Shown: positions 1 to 5,313 of the stretch, piece after piece | Position numbering within the stretch: position 1 is the stretch's first letter | Layout: the number at the start of each line of letters is the position of its first letter | Assembly: GCA_900546315.1 (NCBI GenBank) | Contig: URCP01000104.1 | Location: 1-9,462, forward strand | Source: an uncultured Eubacteriales bacterium | GTDB lineage: Bacteria > Bacillota > Clostridia > Oscillospirales > CAG-272 | Direction: 5' to 3' | Length of the DNA: 9,462 nucleotides | Made by a program: the position numbers and the translations under genes | The notes under the pieces: generated by a model | The model's input: only the letters and a program-made list of their open reading frames with translations | What the model was told of the DNA's origin: nothing | Database searches by the model: none

Positions 1-166
1 AATTCGGGTTTTCGCGTGAAAAGTCTTGGATTTATGGACTTTTTACGCGAAAACAACCTTAGATCAATGTTTCCTTGGAAACATTGAATAATTCGGGTTT
101 TCGCGTGAAAAGTCTTGGATTTATGGACTTTTTACGCGAAAACAACCTTAGATCAATGTTTCCTTG
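1..166. repeat. Two tandem copies of an 89-bp hairpin-bearing repeat
   Basis: Positions 1-77 and 90-166 are identical over 77 bases, giving a period of 89. Each copy carries a 17-bp inverted repeat with one G/T mismatch: arms 9-25 (TTTTCGCGTGAAAAGTC) and 37-53, and again 98-114 and 126-142. Between the copies lies a perfect 11-bp stem with a two-base TT loop (64-74 and 77-87, centred on CCTTGG). On the minus strand these hairpins follow the exporter operon and could help end or stabilise its transcript. I see no U-tract after them, so I do not call them classical terminators. The window edge falls inside the repeat, so copy number is uncertain. Confidence 0.9.
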
Positions 167-593
167 ACCGTTTCGCCGTCAGTGCGCGAAGCAGCACGCT
201 CACGACCGCGAAGCCGATCGCCATTCCGGATATCGCGCGGATAGTCGAGAAGAACCATGTCTTCGCCGCCGCGGCGTCTCCGGCAAAAATGTTATACATT
301 GTGTAGTAAAGGCTTCCACCGGGAATCATCGGGACCGTCGCGGGCATCTGAAGAACCACCTTCGGCACCTTTATCTTCCACGCCATGACCGCGGCGACAA
401 TACTGCAAAACATGGCGGAGACGATACTTGCAGCGAAGTCCCCGGCAAAGGAGTTGACGAGCAGGTAAACCGCCCACGAGAGTCCGGCGTTCAGAGCGAC
501 GAGAATCATGTACTTCTTACGGATTCCGAAAACAACAGAGAATCCGAGCCCGCCGAGCGCCCCCGCGGCGATCTGAATGATACTGTCTGTCAT
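153..593 (-). CDS. ThrE/YjjB-type exporter subunit (DUF3815-like membrane protein)
   Basis: This is a 146-residue hydrophobic protein, probably the second half of a two-component inner-membrane exporter of the threonine/serine exporter superfamily (YjjB-like, ThrE_2). About five membrane segments can be read, near residues 4-22, 27-45, 50-72, 78-97 and 115-136. The segment around residues 85-97 carries VPMIPGGSLYYTM, matching the family's conserved PGG-containing helix. The start at 593 is chosen because its ATG overlaps the stop of the upstream gene (TGATG, one base shared) and a strong GGGAGGA sits at 601-607 with seven-base spacing. A longer reading of the same frame to 1007 only overlaps the other exporter gene. 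The tight overlap implies translational coupling and joint function. The last codons (SRKH and stop) lie inside the 89-bp repeat, so the C-terminus may have been reshaped by it. The exported substrate is not visible from sequence; in E. coli YjjPB has been linked to succinate and ThrE in Corynebacterium to threonine/serine. Confidence 0.87.
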   Translation of the reverse strand: MTDSIIQIAAGALGGLGFSVVFGIRKKYMILVALNAGLSWAVYLLVNSFAGDFAASIVSAMFCSIVAAVMAWKIKVPKVVLQMPATVPMIPGGSLYYTMYNIFAGDAAAAKTWFFSTIRAISGMAIGFAVVSVLLRALTAKRSRKH

Positions 594-1360
594 CAGAGTA
601 TCCTCCCAGCGACAACCGTCGAGAGCAGGAACCCGCCCGCGATACTCGCCGCGATAAGCAGCGACTCGGTGAACCTGAGAAACCCCGTGATGCTCTCGCC
701 GAGCAGCATATCCCGCATGGCGTAGGTGATCGGGATTCCGGGCATGGTCAGCATGATGCAGCCGATGAGAATCTTGTCGAGGTTGACCCCGATGCCGAAC
801 CGCACCAGCAGACAGCCGAGAAAACCGGTCAGCATCGAGCAGACAAAGTAGAACAGCAGCTGATTCGTTCTCTTGTAGATGCCGCGTCTGTCCATCCATG
901 TGATGAGACAGGCGAGTATCGCCGTCGCGGGCAGATCTGAAGGTGTCCCGCCGAAGAAGACAGCGAAGCTCCCAGCGGAGAGTATGGCGCCTGTGTAGCT
1001 TATCCATGCCTTCTCGCTTTTCGGATGCTCTATCCCGTCCAGCCGCTCCCTGATCTCTTCCGGCGCGGGGCGTTCATCACAGATGTCGCGCGAGAGGGCG
1101 TTGAGCCGCTCCACACGGTCGAGGTCGGTGGCGTATCCGCCGGTTACGCGTCTTGTGCGGACGATCTCGTCCCCGTCCGGCGTCCGCGCCGTCACCTCGA
1201 TGAGCGAGGTTATTGTGAAGACCCCGACGCCGCGCATTCCGTACGCGTGCAGGAGACGTGATATGGTGTCCTCGACGCGCGTCACCTCGCCTCCGGCGAG
1301 CAGCATTGCCTTCCCGATGTCGAGGCTGACGTCGACGAGCTGTTCTTCGTTTGTCATCAT
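593..1360 (-). CDS. ThrE/YjjP-type threonine/serine exporter family protein (DUF1212 domain)
   Basis: This 255-residue protein is the larger, N-terminal-domain component of a ThrE-like exporter. The soluble N-terminal part (about residues 1-115) carries the family signature AGGEVTRVEDTISRLLHAYG near residues 22-41. About five membrane segments follow, near residues 120-137, 142-156, 166-188, 190-212 and 228-251. The fourth contains MPGIPIT, a typical conserved element. The ATG at 1360 (a second ATG follows at 1357) is preferred. The frame stays open to a TTG at 1432, but that codon is part of the -35 hexamer of the promoter, so it cannot be in the mRNA. The Shine-Dalgarno is weak at this ATG: GGGAAAG lies 14 bases upstream, while a better AAAGGA serves a short leader ORF. 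It is the first gene of a two-gene operon with the YjjB-like gene. Family call is firm, substrate unknown. Confidence 0.9.
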   Translation of the reverse strand: MMTNEEQLVDVSLDIGKAMLLAGGEVTRVEDTISRLLHAYGMRGVGVFTITSLIEVTARTPDGDEIVRTRRVTGGYATDLDRVERLNALSRDICDERPAPEEIRERLDGIEHPKSEKAWISYTGAILSAGSFAVFFGGTPSDLPATAILACLITWMDRRGIYKRTNQLLFYFVCSMLTGFLGCLLVRFGIGVNLDKILIGCIMLTMPGIPITYAMRDMLLGESITGFLRFTESLLIAASIAGGFLLSTVVAGRIL

Positions 1361-1362
1361 GG

Positions 1363-1386
1363 TTAATACTTTTTCTTTCCCAACAT
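1363..1386 (-). other. Possible 7-codon leader peptide ahead of the exporter operon
   Basis: Reading the minus strand, ATG at 1386 opens a short frame (MLGKKKY, stop TAA at 1363-1365) preceded by AAAGGA (1392-1397) at five bases. Its stop ends two bases before the ATG of the exporter gene, which itself has only a distant Shine-Dalgarno. The predicted transcription start (about 1397) leaves almost no leader upstream of this site. The arrangement suggests ribosomes load on the leader ORF and reinitiate on the exporter gene. It could equally be chance; there is no conservation evidence here. Confidence 0.3.
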
Positions 1387-1403
1387 AGAAATCCTTTAGT
1401 TTA

Positions 1404-1432
1404 AGTATACCACATTCCGTGCAAAATGTCAA
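1404..1432 (-). promoter_or_regulatory. Sigma-A type promoter of the exporter operon
   Basis: On the minus strand a perfect -35 TTGACA (1427-1432) and a -10 TATACT (1404-1409) are separated by 17 bases. TGG directly precedes the -10, giving an extended -10. Transcription would start near 1397, a few bases upstream of the leader ORF and 37 bases upstream of the exporter start codon. Confidence 0.85.
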
Positions 1433-1511
1433 GAGGAAATTGAACAGAATTTGAAATTCGAGAAAAAATTAACATCAAACGAAAAAATTCGCCTGTTTCT
1501 GCGGGAAAAAC

Positions 1512-1550
1512 GAAAAAAAGAAACCGGATGTAAAAATCCGGTTTCTTTAT
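1512..1550 (-). terminator. Intrinsic terminator downstream of ppdK (bidirectional in form)
   Basis: A perfect 13-bp stem (1517-1529 with 1536-1548, AAAGAAACCGGAT in the left arm) encloses a six-base loop. In the minus-strand reading the stem runs straight into a T-rich tract (CTTTTTTTCG), as expected of a Rho-independent terminator, about 120 bases after the ppdK stop. The plus-strand reading also ends in T-rich sequence. It separates ppdK from the exporter promoter at 1432. Confidence 0.88.
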
Positions 1551-1606
1551 ATTCAGTTTATTGACCAGACGTCAGAACACAGCCATATGACAGTGCACGA
1601 ACCGTC

Positions 1607-1668
1607 GAAGTTTATTTCCACTCCTTGGAGTGGAAATAAACTTCTTTGGAAACCGCTCCGCGGTTTCC
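1607..1668 (-). repeat. Two perfect hairpins immediately after the ppdK stop codon
   Basis: The first is an 18-bp perfect inverted repeat, GAAGTTTATTTCCACTCC (1607-1624) with its complement at 1627-1644, and a TT loop. The second is a 9-bp stem GGAAACCGC (1648-1656) with 1660-1668 and a TCC loop, only one base from the ppdK stop codon. Neither is followed by a T-tract on the minus strand, and the true terminator lies further on at 1512-1550. They look like REP-type 3' hairpins that could protect or tag the ppdK transcript. The CCTTGG centre with a TT loop is the same design as the small stem at 64-87. Confidence 0.85.
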
Positions 1669-1669
1669 T

Positions 1670-4297
1670 TTACGCGTTCTTCAGAGCTGCCTGAGCCGCT
1701 GCCAGTCTTGCGATCGGCACACGGAACGGCGAGCAGGAGACGTAGGTCAGACCGACCTTGTGGCAGAACTCAACAGAGGACGGGTCGCCGCCGTGTTCGC
1801 CGCAGATACCGAGCTTGATGTCCGGGCGGGTCTTGCGACCGAGGTCAGCCGCGAGAGCGACGAGCTTGCCGACACCGTTCTGGTCGAGCTTTGCGAAAGG
1901 ATCGTTCTCGTAGATCTTCTTGTCGTAGTAAGCGCCGAGGAACTTGCCCGCGTCGTCACGGGAGAAGCCGAAGGTCATCTGAGTCAGGTCGTTGGTACCG
2001 AAGGAGAAGAACTCAGCCTCCTTAGCGATCTCGTCAGCGGTGATAGCCGCTCTCGGGATCTCGATCATGGTACCGACCTTGTAGTGCATATCGCTGCCCG
2101 CTGCCTTGATCTCAGCGTCAGCGGTCTCGCAGACAACGCCCTTGACGTACTTGAGCTCCTTGACTTCGCCGACCAGCGGAATCATGATCTCCGGAACGAT
2201 ATTCCAGTCCGGATGAGCCTTCTTGACGTTGAGAGCCGCGCGGATGACAGCCTTGGTCTGCATTCTCGCGATCTCAGGATAAGTGACAGCCAGACGGCAG
2301 CCGCGGTGACCCATCATCGGGTTGAACTCATGGAGTCCGGCGATGATAGCCTTGACCTGCTCGACAGTCTTGTGAGTGTCGTTTGCGAGGAGCTCGATGT
2401 CCTTCTCTTCGGTCGGAACGAACTCGTGAAGCGGCGGGTCGAGGAAACGGATGGTGACCGGGCAGCCCTCGAGAGCCTCATAGAGCTTCTCGAAATCGCC
2501 CTGCTGCATCGGAAGCAGCTTGTCAAGAGCCGCCTCGCGCTCTTCAACGGTGTCAGCGCAGATCATCTCGCGGATAGCGGCGATTCTGTCAGCGTCGAAG
2601 AACATATGCTCAGTACGGCAGAGACCGATGCCCTCCGCGCCGAGCTCACGTGCCTTCTTAGCGTCACGCGGGGTGTCGGCGTTGGTGCGGACCTGGAGCT
2701 TACGATACTTGTCAGCCCAAGCCATGATGCGGCCGAACTCACCGACGATCGAAGCGTCGACGGTCGGGATGGTGCCGTCATAGATATTACCGGTGGAACC
2801 GTCGATCGAGATGAAATCTCCCTCGTGATATTCCTTGCCGGCGAGAGTGAACTTCTTGTTCTCCTCGTCCATGTTGATAGCGGAGCAGCCGGAGACGCAG
2901 CAGGTGCCCATGCCGCGCGCGACGACAGCCGCGTGGGAGGTCATACCGCCGCGGACGGTCAGGATACCCTGAGAAGCCTTCATGCCCTCGATGTCCTCAG
3001 GAGAGGTCTCGAGACGGACGAGAACGACCTTCTCGCCGCGAGCCTTCCACTCCTTAGCGTCTTCTGCGGTGAAGACGATCTTACCGGTAGCGGCTCCGGG
3101 GGATGCTGCGAGTGCCTTAGCGACCGGAACAGCCTTCTTCAGAGCTTCCGGATCGAACTGCGGGTGGAGAAGAGTATCGAGAGTTCTGGGCTCGATCATG
3201 AGAACGGCCTGCTTGTCGTCGATTCTGCCCTCGTCAACGAGATCGCACGCGATCTTGAGAGCAGCCTTAGCGGTACGCTTGCCGTTTCTGGTCTGGAGCA
3301 TATAGAGCTTCTTGTTCTCGATGGTGAACTCCATATCCTGCATATCGTGATAGTGATCCTCGAGGATAGCGCAGACCTTCGTGAACTCAGCGAAAGCCTC
3401 CGGGAACTTCTCAGCCATCATATCGATCGGCATAGGAGTTCTGACGCCGGCGACGACGTCCTCGCCCTGTGCGTTGGTGAGGAACTCGCCGAACAGCTTC
3501 TTCTCGCCGGTAGCGGGGTTACGGGTGAAAGCGACGCCGGTACCGCAGTCGTCACCCATGTTGCCGAACGCCATCATCTGGACGTTGACAGCGGTGCCCC
3601 AGCTGTACGGAATGTCGTTGTCGCGGCGGTAAACGTTCGCGCGCGGGTTGTCCCAGGAACGGAAGACGGCCTTGATAGCGCCCATGAGCTGTTCCTTCGG
3701 ATCGGTCGGGAAGTCTTCGCCGATCTTGGACTTGTACTCAGCCTTGAACTGACCTGCGAGGGTCTTAAGATCCTCAGCGGTGAGCTCGACGTCCTGCTTG
3801 ACGCCCTTTTCTTCCTTCATCTTGTCGATGAGCTGCTCGAAGTACTTCTTGCCGACCTCCATGACGACGTCGGAATACATCTGGATGAATCTTCTGTAGC
3901 AGTCCCAAGCCCATCTCGGGTTGTTCGACTTCTTCGAGATGACATCAACAACTTCCTCGTTGAGACCGAGGTTGAGGATGGTGTCCATCATGCCGGGCAT
4001 CGACGCGCGCGCGCCGGATCTGACCGAAACGAGAAGCGGGTTCTCAAGGTCGCCGAACTTCTTGCCGGTGATCTTCTCCATCTTCTCGATGTACTCCATG
4101 ATCTCAGCCATGATGTCGTCATTGATCTGCTTGCCGTCCTCGTAGTACTGGGTGCAGGCCTCGGTGGTGATGGTGAAGCCCTGCGGAACCGGAAGACCGA
4201 GGTTGGTCATCTCGGCGAGGTTGGCGCCCTTGCCGCCGAGAAGCTCGCGCATGTTAGCGTTGCCCTCGGAGAAAAGGTAACAATACTTTTTGCTCAT
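1670..4297 (-). CDS. ppdK: Pyruvate, phosphate dikinase
   Basis: Cytoplasmic enzyme that interconverts pyruvate, ATP and phosphate with phosphoenolpyruvate, AMP and pyrophosphate. In anaerobic Clostridia it often works in the glycolytic direction or in PEP resynthesis. The protein is 875 residues, full length for the family. An N-terminal ATP-grasp half carries GGKGANLAEM near residue 21 and SVRSGARASMPGMMDTILNL near 91. The phosphohistidine domain has GGMTSHAAVVARGMG with catalytic His455 and the usual Thr453 two residues before it. The C-terminal TIM-barrel PEP/pyruvate domain shows LCRTEHMFF (Arg561), RFLDPPLHEF (Arg617), MIEIPRAA (Glu745), FGTNDLTQ (Asn769) and GICGEHGG (Cys832). Numbering agrees with the Clostridium symbiosum enzyme to within a residue. 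The ATG at 4297 is chosen over an upstream in-frame start at 4351 because protein similarity begins there and GGAGG lies at 4310-4314, 12 bases upstream. Transcribed alone from the promoter at 4427-4455. Thr453 is the residue targeted by DUF299-type PPDK regulatory kinases in other species; no regulator is in the window. Confidence 0.98.
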   Translation of the reverse strand: MSKKYCYLFSEGNANMRELLGGKGANLAEMTNLGLPVPQGFTITTEACTQYYEDGKQINDDIMAEIMEYIEKMEKITGKKFGDLENPLLVSVRSGARASMPGMMDTILNLGLNEEVVDVISKKSNNPRWAWDCYRRFIQMYSDVVMEVGKKYFEQLIDKMKEEKGVKQDVELTAEDLKTLAGQFKAEYKSKIGEDFPTDPKEQLMGAIKAVFRSWDNPRANVYRRDNDIPYSWGTAVNVQMMAFGNMGDDCGTGVAFTRNPATGEKKLFGEFLTNAQGEDVVAGVRTPMPIDMMAEKFPEAFAEFTKVCAILEDHYHDMQDMEFTIENKKLYMLQTRNGKRTAKAALKIACDLVDEGRIDDKQAVLMIEPRTLDTLLHPQFDPEALKKAVPVAKALAASPGAATGKIVFTAEDAKEWKARGEKVVLVRLETSPEDIEGMKASQGILTVRGGMTSHAAVVARGMGTCCVSGCSAINMDEENKKFTLAGKEYHEGDFISIDGSTGNIYDGTIPTVDASIVGEFGRIMAWADKYRKLQVRTNADTPRDAKKARELGAEGIGLCRTEHMFFDADRIAAIREMICADTVEEREAALDKLLPMQQGDFEKLYEALEGCPVTIRFLDPPLHEFVPTEEKDIELLANDTHKTVEQVKAIIAGLHEFNPMMGHRGCRLAVTYPEIARMQTKAVIRAALNVKKAHPDWNIVPEIMIPLVGEVKELKYVKGVVCETADAEIKAAGSDMHYKVGTMIEIPRAAITADEIAKEAEFFSFGTNDLTQMTFGFSRDDAGKFLGAYYDKKIYENDPFAKLDQNGVGKLVALAADLGRKTRPDIKLGICGEHGGDPSSVEFCHKVGLTYVSCSPFRVPIARLAAAQAALKNA

Positions 4298-4426
4298 AGG
4301 TGAATTTGACCTCCATATATGATTTTGATTTACAACGGTTAATACAGCCACGCCGATGACGCTACAAACGGCGAAAGGGTCGGAAAACCCGACCGCGCGA
4401 AAATACCGACACCGACTGCAATGTAC

Positions 4427-4455
4427 ATTATAACATATTCTGCCCGAAATATCCA
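4427..4455 (-). promoter_or_regulatory. Promoter of ppdK with extended -10 and about 120-base leader
   Basis: On the minus strand a perfect -10 TATAAT (4427-4432) is preceded by TGT, giving an extended -10. A 4/6 match to the -35 (TGGATA, 4450-4455) sits at 17-base spacing. Transcription would start near 4420, leaving an untranslated leader of about 123 bases. The leader contains a 6-bp hairpin (GGTCGG 4378-4383 with CCGACC 4389-4394). I recognise no known riboswitch class in it. Confidence 0.8.
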
Positions 4456-4492
4456 GTGTTTTTTCAAAGATTTATAAAGTTCTTCGATTTCA

Positions 4493-4523
4493 TTCATAAT
4501 CGCCCCGGATTATGAACGTTTTT
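4493..4523 (+). terminator. Terminator-like hairpin upstream of ppdK, plus orientation, no obvious client gene
   Basis: A perfect 9-bp stem TTCATAATC (4493-4501) with GATTATGAA (4508-4516) and six-base loop is followed on the plus strand by CGTTTTT (T-run 4519-4523). It has terminator form, but no plus-strand gene ends nearby. It could stop stray antisense transcription leaving the ppdK region, or be a plain palindromic element. Confidence 0.45.
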
Positions 4524-4594
4524 AAGTAAAATCGTATAAAAGCGGGGACAGAAAAAGTAAAATATCGTCAATCAAGGTTTTCCACAGCCCGCAC

Positions 4595-4647
4595 ACGGCG
4601 CCGGGGCGGCGGAGCCGTTTTCCCCCACGGGCGCGCAGCGCCTTTTT
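4595..4647 (+). repeat. Two adjacent GC-rich hairpins, each followed by T-runs
   Basis: The first stem is ACGGC/GCCGT plus CCG/CGG with one mismatch (4595-4603 with 4610-4618), running into TTTT (4618-4621). The second is GGCGC (4630-4634) with GCGCC (4638-4642), a three-base loop and TTTTT at 4643-4647. Both have weak terminator form on the plus strand. They sit in otherwise gene-free sequence and are much more GC-rich than the bases on either side, so they may be REP-like elements rather than terminators. Confidence 0.45.
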
Positions 4648-4657
4648 AAATGTTTAG

Positions 4658-4686
4658 TTTAAAAACAGTTTAGTTTGGTTTATAAT
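4658..4686 (+). promoter_or_regulatory. Candidate plus-strand promoter upstream of the repeat cluster
   Basis: TATAAT (4681-4686) has a poor -35 TTTAAA (4658-4663) at 17 bases and no TG before the -10. The spacer region includes a direct repeat GTTTAGTTT (4652-4660 and 4668-4676). If active, the transcript would start near 4693 and begin with the repeat/hairpin block at 4699-4772. This is a weaker candidate than the other promoters in the window. Confidence 0.35.
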
Positions 4687-4698
4687 GTATGCACACGT

Positions 4699-4772
4699 TT
4701 CAGGCTCAACTTCAGGCTCAACTTTACCCTCAAAATATGAGCCTGAAGCTGAGGGTAAAGTTGAGGGAGTGG
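4699..4772 (+). repeat. 12-bp modular repeat with mutually exclusive hairpins
   Basis: TTCAGGCTCAAC occurs twice head to tail (4699-4710, 4711-4722). Downstream lies its inverted copy TGAGCCTGAA (4738-4747). A second inverted pair is TCAACTTTACCCTCA (4718-4732) with TGAGGGTAAAGTTGA (4750-4764). Two stems are therefore possible. One has 11 bp (4710-4720 with 4738-4748). The other has 16 bp (4717-4732 with 4750-4765). Each has a 17-base loop. They share bases 4717-4720 and interleave, so only one of the two can form fully. From 4701 the block can be read as six 12-base units. Function unknown. Confidence 0.85.
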
Positions 4773-4821
4773 TATATGAGCTGTTTTTGTGTGACGCGAA
4801 TTGTGGAAAAGTACTGTGTTT

Positions 4822-4849
4822 TCAACACGAAATCAACAAGTAATCAACA
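4822..4849 (+). repeat. Three TCAACA boxes at 11-bp spacing
   Basis: TCAACA occurs at 4822-4827, 4833-4838 and 4844-4849, exactly 11 bases apart. The last two are extended to AATCAACA. One helical turn between copies and a position about 30 bases upstream of the toxin promoter -35 fit a binding array for a regulator on one face of the DNA. No regulator gene in the window can be assigned to it. Confidence 0.5.
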
Positions 4850-4880
4850 TGGCGCTGTGGAGAAAATATCGACGGGTGTA

Positions 4881-4909
4881 TTGACAAAAATGCGAGGGTG
4901 TGGTATAAT
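4881..4909 (+). promoter_or_regulatory. Full-consensus promoter of the toxin operon
   Basis: TTGACA (4881-4886) and TATAAT (4904-4909) are both perfect, separated by 17 bases, with TGG just before the -10. Transcription would start near 4916, 38 bases before the toxin ATG. A small palindrome GTATA-N3-TATAC (4903-4915) overlaps the -10. GGGTGT is repeated at 4874-4879 and 4896-4901, 22 bases apart. Either could be an operator, as type II toxin-antitoxin promoters are usually autorepressed; that link is inference. Confidence 0.9.
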
Positions 4910-4953
4910 ATATACGGGGAAAATAACTTGAAGACTGCGGATGGTGACTGAAT

Positions 4954-5298
4954 ATGAAAAGAGTGTTTGTCGAACTGCCTTCATTCAGAAAGGCATGGGC
5001 AGATATGGGACTTGGAGACAGCGATCTCAGAAGATTGCAGAGCCAATTGCTTGAAGATCCGAAAATCGGCAGTGTAATCAGGGGCGCGGGCGGCGTCAGA
5101 AAAATGAGGTTTGCTTTTGAGGATCGTGGGAAAAGTGGAAGTGTAAGAATCATTTACATTGATTTCGAAGTATATGAAAAAATATATTTGCTTGCTGCAT
5201 ATCAGAAGAACGTTAAGGAGAACCTGAGTATGCAGGAACGAAACGATCTTGGCAGAATCGTATCAATACTTGAGGATGAGATAAAAAACAAACAGTGA
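4954..5298 (+). CDS. RelE/HigB-family toxin of a type II toxin-antitoxin system
   Basis: A 114-residue basic protein resembling the RelE-type toxins that cleave mRNA at the ribosome (PF06296-like group). The family core is visible: GAGGVRKMRF at residues 44-53, then GKSGSVRIIYIDF at 59-71 (the usual KSGG has Ser at the second Gly), IYLLAAYQKNVKENLS at 77-92, and a C-terminal helix. Catalytic residues of this group are less fixed than in E. coli RelE; the Arg and Lys of the RKxRF and YxKN stretches are plausible candidates. Length is normal for the family. The start at 4954 has a modest GGTGA (4943-4947) six bases upstream. Toxin-first order, with the antitoxin-like ORF 15 bases downstream, is typical of HigBA-like loci. 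The gene is visibly AT-richer than ppdK, pth and mfd and uses AGA, AAA and ATA freely, which suggests acquisition by transfer. Whether it is active cannot be told from sequence, but no disruption is seen. Confidence 0.82.
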   Translation: MKRVFVELPSFRKAWADMGLGDSDLRRLQSQLLEDPKIGSVIRGAGGVRKMRFAFEDRGKSGSVRIIYIDFEVYEKIYLLAAYQKNVKENLSMQERNDLGRIVSILEDEIKNKQ

Positions 5299-5313
5299 AT
5301 TGTGAGGTGCGAC

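Noticed and set aside
1..166. CRISPR-like repeat
   Set aside because: Only two units, with a 77-base identical part and a 12-base gap; repeat and spacer sizes do not fit a CRISPR array and no cas gene is present.
593..1432. Longer exporter start at the TTG at 1432
   Set aside because: That codon is the -35 hexamer of the promoter, upstream of the predicted mRNA start, and the extra 24 residues do not look like the family.
1646..4303. 885-codon open frame on the plus strand opposite ppdK
   Set aside because: It mirrors ppdK almost end to end. The product is a low-complexity Leu/Asp/Glu/Val-rich chain without any recognisable domain, as expected from the complement of a strongly codon-biased GC-rich gene. 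ppdK itself has all catalytic motifs.
4578..4866. Three DnaA-box-like words (TTTTCCACA at about 4578-4586, TGTGGAAAA at 4802-4810, TGTGGAGAA near 4856)
   Set aside because: They are imperfect matches, widely and irregularly spaced, with no dnaA, dnaN or parAB nearby and no clear unwinding region. I do not call an origin.
4689..4931. 80-codon plus-strand open frame in the gene-free stretch
   Set aside because: It is built largely from the 12-bp repeats, overlaps the toxin promoter, has no ribosome binding site and shows no recognisable motif.
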